Shown here: positions 21,483 through 32,083 of the stretch, one piece after another
How positions within the stretch are numbered: position 1 is the stretch's first letter
Layout: each line of letters starts with the position of its first letter
Source of the DNA: Fistulifera solaris
Lineage: Eukaryota > Bacillariophyta > Bacillariophyceae > Naviculales > Stauroneidaceae
Direction of reading: 5' to 3'
Assembly (NCBI GenBank): GCA_030295235.1
Contig: AP026146.1
Location: 248,001-312,000 of the forward strand
DNA length: 64,000 nt
Notes under the pieces: model-generated
Databases searched by the model: none
Seen by the model: the letters and a program-made list of their open reading frames with translations, nothing else
What the model was told of the DNA's origin: nothing
Position numbers and translations under genes: made by a program

Positions 21483-23785
21483 TCACGCGACAACTTCGGC
21501 ATCTTTTGCTTCGGCCGCATCACCGTCGTCATCTGACTTCTTATTTTCCACCACAACATCCTGAACCGTCGAAACGACCTTTTCGTTCATGAGTCTCATC
21601 ACCCGCGATGCAAAACTCCTCATGTCGGATACATCGTAGCCGCTTGTCATAGAGGCCACATCGTACATAAGTAAGGCGAAGTTCTTCAGCTCCTCCGAAT
21701 CCTTGTCGCCCTTTACCATGCGTTCCAGGTCCTGCACAATGGGATGGTTGGGGTTGATCTCGAGAACGGCTTTGTTCATCGCATCGATGCCATTGACGTC
21801 ACCACCGGAAGAAACAGCTTGTGCACGCATGTAGCGTTGCATTGTTGGACTCATTCCGTAAGCACCTTGCACCAAGGCGGCAGGTGAATTCGTCAACAAA
21901 TTGGAAACTTCCACTTTTTGGACCTTGTCTTTTAATAACACTTCCAAATATTCGACAACGGGCTTCAACTCTTCCTTAAGTGTTTCCTTTTTCTTCTTGG
22001 TTTCTTCGTCTTCGTCTAGCTTCAAATTCTCTTTGGCGGCATCCACAATGTCCTTTTCCTTATAACTGCGCAAGCTCTCCATCATAATTTCATCCAAAGG
22101 TTCGGTAGCGAAAAGGACATCATAGCCGCGTGATGCCAGCTTCTCAATGACCGGCGACATGGCGGCTCCGTCGCGGCCGTCTCCGGTAACAAAGTAAATA
22201 TTCTTTTGGTCCTCTGCCATATTTTCTACGTACTTATCCAAAGAGGTGTACTCTTCGCCCGATTTGCTGGAAAAGAATCGCAGCAACGGTGCGATTTCTT
22301 TGCGGTTGGCATCGTCTTCTACAACCCCCACCTTGAGATATTTGCCAAAGTTATTCCAGAACATAATGTACTTGGTCGTGTCTTCATCGTCCGCGATCTC
22401 GCGCATCATATCGAGCGACTTGCGGACCAAGCGTTTGTTGATGATGGAAAGTACCTTGGACTTTTGCAGAATCTCTCGACTCACGTTCAGTGGAAGATCA
22501 TTGCTATCTACAACACCGCGAACGAACTTGAGCCAGCGAGGCATCAACTCGTCGAACTTATCGTTGATAAAGACACGCTTAACATAGAGTCGAATGTTTC
22601 GAGCGTTTTCGTCAAACATGTCGCGCGACAATTCAAACGGCAGCATGCCTGGAATGTACAACAACGCCTTGCATTCCACTTGGCCCTCGAGCGAAAAATG
22701 GGTCCATTTCATTGGGTCGTCATAAGCGGCACGGAACGAAGTTTTATAAAACGACTTGTATTCGTCCTCTGTGACGTCTTTTGTGGGTCTCAGCCAGATG
22801 GGTTTTTGCGTGTTGACCAACTCATATCCTTGTTGGGTCACCGGAACCGTCTTCATTTTGGGCTCTTCACCTTCCTTTAGATCCTTGTTGGCTTCTTCAT
22901 CGGGTACTTTCTTGTACTCGGTCTTTTCCTTCCAAACAGAGATGGGAAATTCAATGAATTCAGAGTACCGCTGCAGTAGCTCTTCAATCTTGGCTGACTC
23001 GACGTACTCCACCGCCTCATCTTTCAAATGCAGAATCAATTGAGTACCCGCTCCACTTTCAAACGTCACCGAATCATCTTCTTCGATCGTATAACTACTA
23101 TCTGCTGTGGAGCTCCATCGATATTGTTTAGATCCTTCTTGCATGGATTTCGTTACGACTTCCACCTTGTTGGCGACCAAATAAGCCGAATAAAATCCGA
23201 CACCAAACTGCCCAATGAGGCCTAAATCCGCGGAACCATCCCCCAAGGCATCCATGAAGGCACGAGTACCCGATTGCGCGATGCGACCCAAGTTGTTGAT
23301 CAATTCCTCTTTGGTCATGCCGACACCACTGTCTTGGATGATCAGCGTGTTGTTTTCAGGATCGGCTTTGATCTGAATGGACGGCGTGACCGACTCGCCT
23401 TCGGTCAGCGACAAAAATCGGCGTTTGTCACAAGCATCGGCGGCATTGGAAACGAGTTCTCGCAAAAAGATATCCTTGTCACTGTACAAAGAATTGATGA
23501 TGAGATCCATCACCCGGCCGACGTCACTCTGTCATACAAACGAAGAGACAAGAAAACAATGAGTTTATGCACAGCATAAAATGAATCAACATTCACGCAG
23601 TCTGGACTTACGGTAAATTCATACGTCTCCTTTTCTTTTTCGGCCACTGTGCTCATGAATCTTCTGGTGGTAGTAGTGGTCGGCACACTCACGCCGAAGG
23701 ACGGCGTACGCATTTGCGAAGGAATAAACGCCGAGCATCCGGCGGCTGCCATCAAGAGAGCTACTGATCGAGTTGTGAACTTCAT
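21483..23785 (-). CDS. HSP90, plastid-targeted
   Basis: ATP-dependent chaperone. Exon 1 is 23612-23785 (58 residues) and exon 2 is 21483-23528; the 83-nt intron (GTAAGT...ACAG) is in phase 0, giving 739 residues. Exon 1 supplies a signal peptide ending GCSA before FIPS, the diatom plastid motif, then a Thr/Arg-rich transit segment. The ATPase domain shows LRELVSNAADACDK (catalytic Glu and ADP-binding Asn), DSGVGMTKEELINNLG, the lid GTRAFMDAL, and FGVGFYSAYLVA. The middle domain has SREILQKSKVLSIINKRLV. The C-terminus ends AEVVA, so it lacks both the cytosolic MEEVD and an ER retention signal, which supports an organelle form (HSP90C-like). Mitochondrial TRAP1 is less likely because of the signal peptide. 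Confidence 0.93.
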
Positions 23786-24242
23786 AATGCTAGGAACGAA
23801 CGAATGAAAAAGTTAAAGTGATTCGAATGGTTTTCAGCGCTGTTTCAGAGAAGAAATAATGAAACATCGAAAAACGTGTTGCGTCGTTTTGATGGCCTGG
23901 AGAGTGGAAGAAAGCTGACGAGAGGACGCCGTAGATAATCACGCCTAGACTTCTACGGAGCAATAATTGCGTCAGGGACGAAAACAGACGGGAACGATTG
24001 TACAATTTTACACCAATGAAAAAAGTCATGACACGTGGAACGTCCCAAACGGTTTGTTGTTGAGATTTATTGTTGACTCGTGATGATAATGTTTTTCAGC
24101 GACACCTAGACAAGTCTAGAAAATGGCTAACTTGAGCAGCGTCTGCAAGCTAGTTCCCGATGATGGTTCTCCTCGCCGGAAACTCTTGCAAAATTGTTTT
24201 CATTTATCTTACTATAGACCCAAAATGTCGGAGCCTTTTCAT

Positions 24243-24264
24243 CACGACTGCATTTCAGTCATGA
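24243..24264 (+). repeat. CACGACTG/TTTCAGTCATGA motif, copy 1
   Basis: CACGACTG followed directly by CATTTCAGTCATGA. GACTG and CAGTC form a five-base inverted repeat with a five-base loop. Related copies lie at 24447-24468, 59006-59027 and, with the second half inverted, at 33983-34004. Confidence 0.6.
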
Positions 24265-24446
24265 ATCATGATTTTTCAGCCAAGCCTGCTACTGGTACCT
24301 ATTTGTAGAAGTGCAAATGGCAAATGCTCTATTCACGATATTCTTACCTTCAAATATGTCGGCAATGAACACCTCTATTCTTTTGCCGAACATTCTCCGA
24401 ATAGTTGTATGCCAGAAATACTATAGACCCAACGTGGGATCTAGGC

Positions 24447-24468
24447 CACGACTGCGTTTCAGTCATGA
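24447..24468 (+). repeat. CACGACTG/TTTCAGTCATGA motif, copy 2
   Basis: CACGACTG followed by CGTTTCAGTCATGA; one base differs from copy 1 about 200 bases upstream. It belongs to the duplicated block that starts with ACTATAGACCC. Confidence 0.6.
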
Positions 24469-24777
24469 ATCCAGATTCACGGTCAAACCTTATTACAATT
24501 AAGATCACAGTATCTTTCCTCCATGACACGTGGAACGTCCAAGACGGTGTTCGTACGTTTTGTTTTGATTGCCATGTACGATGCATTTTTGTTTCAGCGA
24601 CACGAGAATCAATCAAAGAAAGACATCCTTTTGATCCATTGCCTCGGCAAACTCTCTCTAGAATTAACTCTCACCTAACACCACCGTGACGGAAAAAGCC
24701 TTACCAACAGATTTAATTGCTAGCTGACGAGTTCATTTCCCCGTGACTTCCACCCATTCCACAACAGACAAGTACAA

Positions 24778-25662
24778 ATGCCACGAGGAAGTGAAGCCAA
24801 GTTGCGTCGGCGCAATCAACGCAAAGACGAAGATAAGCAGGATTTGAACGCCATTTTCGGTGATCCGAATGGAAAAGAAACGGATGATATTCCCTTACCG
24901 CCCCGCATGAAGAATGCGGGCGTAGCGCCAGTCGACGACGACTCGGAGGAAGAAGCACCGGCCATGCCCAAGAAGAAAAAGGGCAAAGCCGTTCCTGTTG
25001 GACCACCTCCATCATCCAAAGGTGGAATCAAACGGGCGCCTCTGATTATGCTTATCTTAATGACGGGGACCACGTTGCTACCCGCTTTGTTGTACGCGGG
25101 TGATTTCCTGAGTTCGTTCTTGGCGAAATCCAACATCACGGGTGGACTGGGCTATCGCATGGGCATCGGACACGTTCCTCGCAAGCGTGTGTTATCATTT
25201 TATGAGAAACATGCACCGGAAAAAGTCAATGATGTTCCACATATTTTGTCGAAATATTATGGCGATTACCCCAAATTGATCAAGAATTTGGAACGAAAGT
25301 ATCAAGATTACGGTTATTTCATGGGGTGGGAAGAAGACGAAGCACCCATGAAACTCATGACGGAATATTTGAACGACATTTACAGTATGTGGATCAAACA
25401 ATGGAACAAACACGCGCCACAAGTCTTGAAAACAGCGGCACGGAATGCCAAGTACAATATCACGACCGTGTACAAGAAAGGACGGAAGGTTTGGAAAGCG
25501 AAAGTATGGCCCATGTTGGAGCCCATCTTTGGTGTGCCCGATGGTGCTGATAAACAAAAACGGCAAGATGCGGCCGAGGCTCGAAAGCGCCGCAAGTCGG
25601 AGGGTGGTTCCAAACCACGACGTAAGAATCGAGAGTTCCGAGATGATGTCGATGAATCTTAG
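24778..25662 (+). CDS. single-pass membrane protein, unknown function
   Basis: A 294-residue single-exon protein. Residues 1-85 are charged and likely cytosolic (SEAKLRRRNQRKDEDKQ, acidic DDDSEEEAP, and basic PKKKKGKA). Residues 86-108 form one membrane span (APLIMLILMTGTTLLPALLYAG). The remainder holds a globular part with GLGYRMGIGHVPRKRVLSFY, ILSKYYGDYPKLIKNLERKY and several Trp residues (MWIKQWNK), then a strongly basic tail (RKRRKSEGGSKPRRKN). One NIT and one NIT-T sequon lie after the span. The Tyr-rich KYYGDYPKLIKNLERKYQDYG segment looks like a conserved helical module, but I cannot name a family. It diverges from HSP90. Confidence 0.65.
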   Translation: MPRGSEAKLRRRNQRKDEDKQDLNAIFGDPNGKETDDIPLPPRMKNAGVAPVDDDSEEEAPAMPKKKKGKAVPVGPPPSSKGGIKRAPLIMLILMTGTTLLPALLYAGDFLSSFLAKSNITGGLGYRMGIGHVPRKRVLSFYEKHAPEKVNDVPHILSKYYGDYPKLIKNLERKYQDYGYFMGWEEDEAPMKLMTEYLNDIYSMWIKQWNKHAPQVLKTAARNAKYNITTVYKKGRKVWKAKVWPMLEPIFGVPDGADKQKRQDAAEARKRRKSEGGSKPRRKNREFRDDVDES

Positions 25663-25833
25663 AATCGAATGCATATTCACATATAAAACCTATTTAAATA
25701 TACATGCATATCGTCTATATATTGCATGTTGGATTATTTGTCATAGTTTTTGGTTTGGGTTCATGATGATGCTGTATCAAGATGATATGACGTTGTCGAT
25801 TTTATTGCGGTGTACATTAGTACAAAGTCATGT

Positions 25834-26859
25834 TCATCGCCGTTTTGTTTCTTCGTGGCGTTGTATTAGTAGACGCTTGATGTTATCATAAAGAGGTAAA
25901 TAGATACAAACAAACGGGACAATCCATGATATCCGCGCTTCCATGCCACTGAAAAGTCCTTCCACACCATGAGATTCGAGTGTATGCATAGCACAGTCCC
26001 AGTAATTGTAGGTTTCCTCGGAAGTCATCAATTTTGTTTTGATGGTGTCCATCGGAGTGGTAAGAAACGCAGCTATGGCGCCCGTGATAGAGGCAGCCCC
26101 TACTTCACGCAGCGTGGACTTCTTCTCATTGTCAAAAGCCTTTTTCAACAGTTCGTAAACGCCCAATTCCAGCATGGTATAAGGAACATCACGGTAACAA
26201 GTCGCATCATAACCGACAAAGAACCCCTCGACCCCCGCCATTCCGGCAATTCCTTGCACCGCCGCCGAAAAATCTGGATACAAGCCCATCTGCAGTTGTT
26301 GTTTCACAAGTTCTCCAGGAACCAGGAACAGGGAAGACGATAAAAACGCAATGCCCGCTCCCACAAACAAAACAGTGGAAGGCATGGCCCGTTTCCACCA
26401 TTCCCACGTGGCGAATTTGGCGGCACCGGCCAACGCATCGGAGCCCGCGTACACCAAAAAGCCGTGATAGAAGCCCGACAGTCCAGAGGTCGCCCACAAG
26501 TACTGTGCCGCGTCCCCCACATTTTTGTGCAAACCCAATTCCCAGCCCAAGTCCGATTGCTGCAATGTTTTGATGCAATCCATCGGATGAATCATCACGT
26601 CCGCCACAAACGTCGTCACGGCTCCCGCGAGTGCCAACTGCACGAGAGGTACAGTCGGTACGAAAGCAGTTGCTCCTTCTTGTGTTACCTTGGAATCACG
26701 ACTGCGTTTCCGAGACGTCACCACGGAAGAAAGTTCAGGTGGTGTCATGTTCAATTGACGACTCGAACACCGAGTGACGACTCCTCCTCGGAGCACTGCG
26801 AAGCTCACGGACGGATTACCGTGTTGAAGTAGCAAGAGAAGAAGAAGGTTGTATTTCAT
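25834..26859 (-). CDS. mitochondrial carrier family (SLC25) protein, possibly in the plastid envelope
   Basis: A 341-residue protein with three repeats of the carrier family, each starting with a PxD/ExxK-type signature: HPMDCIKTLQQS, VPGELVKQQLQM and TPMDTIKTKLMT. The repeats pair with GLSGFYHGFLVYAG, GVEGFFVGYDATCYRD and GVEGLFSGMEARISW. Carriers of this type, including S-adenosylmethionine transporters, exchange metabolites across organelle inner membranes. The N-terminus from Met at 26859 (MKYNLLLLLLLQHGNPSVS then FAVLRGG) looks like a signal peptide followed by Phe, so the plastid envelope is possible. The frame is open further upstream to 26955, but that start would hide the signal peptide. 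Single exon. Substrate is not deducible; the SAM carrier group is my best guess. Confidence 0.8.
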   Translation of the reverse strand: MKYNLLLLLLLQHGNPSVSFAVLRGGVVTRCSSRQLNMTPPELSSVVTSRKRSRDSKVTQEGATAFVPTVPLVQLALAGAVTTFVADVMIHPMDCIKTLQQSDLGWELGLHKNVGDAAQYLWATSGLSGFYHGFLVYAGSDALAGAAKFATWEWWKRAMPSTVLFVGAGIAFLSSSLFLVPGELVKQQLQMGLYPDFSAAVQGIAGMAGVEGFFVGYDATCYRDVPYTMLELGVYELLKKAFDNEKKSTLREVGAASITGAIAAFLTTPMDTIKTKLMTSEETYNYWDCAMHTLESHGVEGLFSGMEARISWIVPFVCIYLPLYDNIKRLLIQRHEETKRR

Positions 26860-27673
26860 GGTATTTGTTGTCAATATTGGATCTTTTCTTTGAGTTGCTT
26901 TTGACATTAATAATAATAAGAAGAAGTGAAGTTTTTCTCCTTTCTCATTGCTCATTGCCCATCAGAATTTAGGCTCCCAACAAAGTTCTTTCCTCTTCGC
27001 GTCTTTCTTCGCATCCGGGTGCCGCATGGCTTCGTAACGGTACCGACTTTGCTTTTTTGTCATCTCAAGGCAGTTGACAGTTTCGTTACGGATGAATGCA
27101 AGACGGGATGTCTGACCGGCGTCCGTCTTAAGACACATTCAACGAGTGCCGAGTGTCTTGAAGAATGAGTAGTTCTTGTCGAACAGCAAACTGTCCAACC
27201 TTATTCATCGCAGAGTACAGAAGTGTATGTGTTTGAATAAAATTTACCATAAATTGTAGTACAGTCCGCCGAATTTTCTTAAAGTATCCATTAAATGCGT
27301 GACAGGGGGTTAAATGAAAAAAAATGATGAAGGCAAATGGTTCATGGTTCCACATTGCCCAATTAGAGGGCTTTTTGTCAGTGGTTTTGCAAATTCCTGC
27401 GAAGTCTTGCTGTGAACGACGGAACCTCGAGCCAAAAGCTCGCATTCATTCAAAATCAATGAGGAAAAACTCACTCCAGCTCTTATTGTACTGTACTTGC
27501 AGCACAAAACCAATAAACGCAAAAACCAGGATTGAACAGAGCGCTGCATTGTGTTTTGTATTGATACCATAATCACCCTTTCTTGCGTTAACTCGAAAAG
27601 AATTTTCTTGCGGTTTTGAATGGAATGAACAGCAAGAGAGAGCTGCTGTAACAATTAATAGCCAACAATCAAA
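26860..27673. other. intergenic region
   Basis: Holds the divergent promoters of the SLC25 gene and surface gene 3. Overlapping frames on both strands at 27310-27682 include a hydrophobic one but share no motif with any neighbour and start at non-ATG codons. No gene is supported. Confidence 0.45.
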
Positions 27674-30600
27674 ATGGTTCAATTTGCTGATTCTGTCGTC
27701 ATTATACCGGACGGTTTAGATCCGTATACATTGCCCTTGCATCCCGACGGAACCTACGTGGACGGGAGCGAATCGCTGTCGGCTGAAAGCTTGGGCTTGG
27801 ATGGTCTCGACAATGATGCTTCCTTTCAAGATGCGATGCAAGGGGAAATGAGTATGGGCGATATGTACGTGAGAGAATCGAAATACTACCATTATTTGCA
27901 GCGAATGCAAAAAAAGTCTCACTCGATTGTTGTCCTAATTTTACAGCGGCGGCGATGCCATGGTGTTTTCCGACTCGTTTCTGACCGACGAGGACTTTAG
28001 TAGCATGAGTGATTCCGAAGCGACGCTCGAAAAGGAACCACCTTCCGATTACGACATTTTGAAACAAATGGGCACGAATGCCGCCCTTTCGGGGGCGATC
28101 GCCTTGGCGGCGCCGACACTGGTGAAGTATGGTGCGCGCTTGATGAATAGCTCGAATGAAGCCGAAGATGCGGCTTTGGATTCCGTGGCCTTGGCCAATT
28201 TGAGCAATTCGGCATCGTTTTCGCAGGGTGGCAACGCGACAGGTGCCTTTCCTGGATTTGGGGCCATTCCGGGTGGTGGCGCATTTCAAACGGGTGTTTC
28301 GTAAGTTACTTGTGGGTGATTGTTGGTGCACGCAATTCATTCGTGTGGCAACTCAACCTTTGCTCTTCATCTTTCATTAGAAAATCTGTGATGCAGCAAG
28401 CAATGCTTTTAGCGGCGAAATCCGCGTCCACCTCTGTTGGACAAGGTTCGACTGCCTTGACAACGGCAGCTAGTGGAAGTGGTGCTGTCGCTGGAACCGT
28501 CGGTGGTGCGGTAGGTGGAGCAGTCGGAGGAACCTTTGGAGCGTTGGGCATAGGCATGAATGTTTTAATTGTTACAGCAGTCGCAATGTCCCTGATAGGA
28601 GGTGTCATCGTAGGGCTGGAAACAGGAGGATTTCTTCGACCCGAAACGCGGGCGGATACCTTTGTTCCTCTCAATATCTCTCTCTTCGATTTCGAAGTCG
28701 TTTCTTCTCCGTCTGTGGTTCCGTCAACGGTTGACTTCATACTCCCAGCTCCATCTTTGGTTCCGTCACCCACGAAATCACAGTCACCGACTGGTTTGTC
28801 CTTTAATACCGAGAGCGAGTCTCCATCGACTATAACAGGCGACTTCCCTGTAAGCATATCAAGCTCTCCGTCTGGGTCTTCACGACCCACTGGACTTTCG
28901 GGCGGGAGCTTTTCACCAACACCGAGTCCAAGTCTTTCTCGTTCGGAGTTGAGCCCGGAACCAACTCGTTTTTCACCATCACCAGTATCTGCGTCACAAA
29001 GTCCGCTACCATCCCAGACTGGACTCACTGTGTTTCCATCCACAAAACAGAGTGGGACTACATTTCCAACAGAAGGTCCAACCATATCACAGAGCGGTAC
29101 CTTAATCCCAACCGCAGCCCAGGGTGACACCGCATTTCCAACAGAAGCTTCAACTACACTGCAGAGTGGTACCGCAATTCCATCAGCAGCTCAGACTGGA
29201 ACTGAAGCGCCTTTGCTCCTTTCTCCAGAACCAACGGCCTCCCCGAATGGACGCTCGTCTCCCGTTCCTAGTGGCCTCGATGACTCTCTAGCTCCTACTG
29301 AACAGCCGACGGGTATTGCTATTGGTGTTCCATCGAACGGACCTAGCACGCTACCTGACGGCGCTACGGCCCCCCATCAATCATTGCCGCTCCATCTCCT
29401 ATACCAACTACCGTTGTCACTGATGGACCGTCTTCGTTTACTTCCCCGAGCCCGACATTGGAGCCAACTCTAGAGCCGACACCCCAAGAGTCTTTTTTTC
29501 GCGCCAACTGCGGTGCCATCTTTCAGCCAACCATCGAGTTCGCCGGTCGACCCAAATGCCCCATCAGCTTCGCCGACGATTTCATGGATGCCTGCGGCGA
29601 CTATGTTCCCTTCTGGCGAGCCGTCAACGACAACAAGTCCGAGTGTTGCTCCTAGTTTCATTTCTTCCGCCGCGCCATCTGGGCGCCCTACGGGCCTCCC
29701 CACTGTTTTACCGACGGACAGTCCAACGATGACACCTACATTCGAGCCAACAAATACGCCGACGGACAATCCAACGACTGAACCTACGTCTGAACCAACG
29801 AACACGCCGACGGATAGTCCAACGACTGGACCTACGTTTGTACCAACAAGTTCGCCAACGGACAGTCCAACGACGGATCCTACGTTTGAACCAACAAGGA
29901 CACCGACGGATAGTCCTTCTGTGCAACCTTCCCGTGTAGGACAGGTTGGCAGCATTACCGGGTGGCGTTTGGTATCGTTAAATACTAACACGCCTCTCGC
30001 AAACCTAACAGAAGGTCAATTGATTAATTTATGCGATTTCGAAACAAATGTCACAGTACAAGCGATAACGAGTGACAATCCAGGCGAAAACGTCGGAGCA
30101 ATCGAGTTCAAATTGCGAAATGTTTTCAGTCAAGCAAATCCCGAACGCGTTTATGACAACGAATTCCCTTTTGTCATTGGGAACTTGGCCAATTATTGGG
30201 CTTTTACGCAAATCAATGCCATCCCGTTCCCGAATCCACGTAATAATGGGGGAAGAGGTGCGGAAGTTATATTCAGGCTTTGGATCAATAAGGAATGCTC
30301 GCCACCAACTGGCAGTCCAACTCCCTTACCCTCGCCTGGACCAATGATCGCACCCTTTGAGAACCCAACTACATTCCCATCGGCTGGACCAATAATCGCA
30401 CCCACTGAGAGCCCAACTACATTTCCCTCGCCAGGGCCAACGATCGCACTCACTGAGAGACCAGCTACATTCCCATCGGCTGGACCAATAATCGCACCCA
30501 CTGATAGTCCAACTGCATTCCCCTCGCCAGGGCCAACGATCGCTCCCACTGAGAGACCAACTACATTCCCCTCGCCTGGACCAACAAGTGTTCCTACCGA

Positions 30601-32083
30601 TGCACCGATTATCCAGCCTCCCACTATAGGACCTGTTGGCAGCATCTCCTACTGGCAGTTGGTTTCGCTAGATACAAACACGGTCATAACAAGATTACAA
30701 GATGGACAATTTATTGATCTGTGCAATTTTGGTGGACCTGTTACGGTACAAGCGGTAACACAGGGCACTGTCGGAGCAATAGAGTTCACTTTGCAAGATA
30801 GCTCGAGTCAAGATTTCGCACGCCTCTATGACAACACGACTCCGTTTGTCATTGGAGCTCTGGATAATTATTGGAGTTACACTGAAATTTATCCTATGTT
30901 GTTCCCAAGCGCAGACAATTTTGACGGTGCCGGTGAGGATGTTCCTTTGCGTCTCTGGATAAGTAAATGTTTGCCGACAGAGCAACCCGTCAATGTTCCT
31001 GTGGCTCCTCCGACGGATTCACCCGTTGAAGTGGTGCCTGTTCAGCCACCAATAGCACCACCAGTACCAACACCGACCGCGCCTACCAATCCAGGACCTG
31101 TTGGCAAAATTTTAGAATGGCGACTGGTATCGCTTTATACGAGCACAGTCAGGGTACCCTTAATAAATGGTACACTCGTTAATCTGTGTGATTATGCAGA
31201 AGATGTCACGGTACAAGCAATAACAGATGACCAGATTAAAGCCATCGAATTCCAAGTAAGAAATGGCGATGGGGGTGGATCACGACGCGTCTACGATAAT
31301 GAATTTCCATTTATCATTGGGGATACGTACCAGGGTTGGGAATCGGTAGAAATCAAAGCGACTCCGTTCCCGAGTGCAGATAACCTTGGTGGTAGAGGTG
31401 AAGAAGTTCTATTCGTTTTACGATTCAACTTTGTCTGCTTGCCAGTAGAGCCACCTGTTCAGCCGCCGGTTGAGCCACCTGTTGAACCTCCAGTTCAGCC
31501 GCCGCTTGAGCCACCTGTTGAACCTCCAGTTCAGCCGCCGCTTGAGCCACCTGTTGAACCTCCAGTTCAGCCGCCGGTGGAGCCACCTGTTGATCCTCCA
31601 GTTCAGCCGCCGGTAGAACCACCAGTAGAGCCACCTGTCCAGCCGCCAGTAGACCCACCTGTTCAGCCACCAATGAAACCACCGGTCCAGCCACCGGTCG
31701 GACCTCCTGCTGGTTCTGTTGGCAGTATTGTAGGATGGCAATTGGTATCATTAGACACCAGCACAGCTATCAAGAACTTGGAATACGGTGATACGGTTTA
31801 TTTGTGCAATGACACAAGAAATCTGACGGTACAAGCAGTACCTGAGGGCCTTGTTGAAGCAATTGTGTTCACAGTGAGAAATTACTGGGGCGGCGGTTCT
31901 AAGCGCATCGATGACGAGGTGTCTCCTTTCCGCATTGATGATGCGTATCGCGACAATCGGGGTGAAGCATGGAGACGTGTAATAATCAATGCAATTCCGT
32001 TTCCGAGTTCAATCAGCAATGGCCGCAGAGGTGTTCAAGTTCAATTGGGACTGTGGTTTGATCAAGGATGCCAGACCAACTAA
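27674..32083 (+). CDS. surface protein family member 3 with four beta-sandwich-like domains (two compensating frame breaks)
   Basis: Exons 27674-27864, 27947-28300 and 28381-32083; introns 82 and 80 nt with donors GTACGT and GTAAGT, both phase 2 like the paralogues. The product is 1415 residues. The N-terminus MVQFADSVVIIPDG with LPLHPDGTYVDG and the membrane region VMQQAMLLAAKSASTSVGQG place it in the family, though it is the most diverged. The stalk has TDSPTT repeats (29700-29935). Four copies of the C-terminal domain follow (29943-30300, 30640-30970, 31105-31440, 31716-32083), each starting GxVGxIxxWxLVSLxT and containing VTVQA, AIEF and a Gly-rich EVxxxLW end. Linkers are PSPGPTIAPTE-type and PPVEPPVQPP-type. 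One C is missing at 29370-29375 and one extra T is present at 29493-29499; between them about 40 residues are out of frame, and an apparent TAG falls at 29471. Confidence 0.8.
29700..29935. repeat. TDSPTT-type repeats in surface gene 3
   Basis: Several degenerate 48-base units encode peptides such as TNTPTDSPTTEPTFEP. They form the upper stalk before the first beta-sandwich-like domain. Confidence 0.8.
30301..30620. repeat. PSPGPTIAPTE-type repeats in surface gene 3
   Basis: At least six 48-base units alternate PSAGPIIAPTESPTTF and PSPGPTIALTERPATF types. They link domain copies 1 and 2. Confidence 0.85.
31441..31710. repeat. PPVEPPVQPP repeats in surface gene 3
   Basis: A run of 12-base units encoding PPVE, PPVQ, PPVD or PPLE makes a stiff Pro-rich linker between domain copies 3 and 4. 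Unlike the other linkers it contains almost no Ser or Thr, so it is a poor O-glycosylation substrate. Confidence 0.85.

Larger units (their letters stand above)
23786..24777. promoter_or_regulatory. divergent promoter region of HSP90 and the 24.8-kb gene, with duplicated blocks
   Basis: A 992-base gap between divergent starts. Two blocks occur twice: CATGACACGTGGAACGTCC at 24027-24045 and 24522-24540 (each with a CACGTG G-box and followed within 80 bases by TTTCAGCGACAC), and ACTATAGACCCAA at 24211 and 24420, each followed by CACGACTG and TTTCAGTCATGAATC. The copies are diverged. Regulatory function is inferred from position and repetition only. Confidence 0.5.

Noticed and set aside
22206-22880. 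224-codon plus-strand frame opposite HSP90
   Set aside because: Antisense shadow of a strongly conserved coding exon.
26693-26712. CACGACTGCGTTTC, matching the first part of the dispersed element
   Set aside because: It is within the coding sequence of the SLC25 gene and lacks the CAGTCATGA half.
27446-27682. Hydrophobic minus-strand frame before surface gene 3
   Set aside because: Its start is not ATG and it overlaps another unsupported frame; there is no homologue in the window.
28306-29130. 274-codon minus-strand frame opposite surface gene 3
   Set aside because: Shadow of the PSPT repeats; no motif, and the plus-strand frame is the conserved one.
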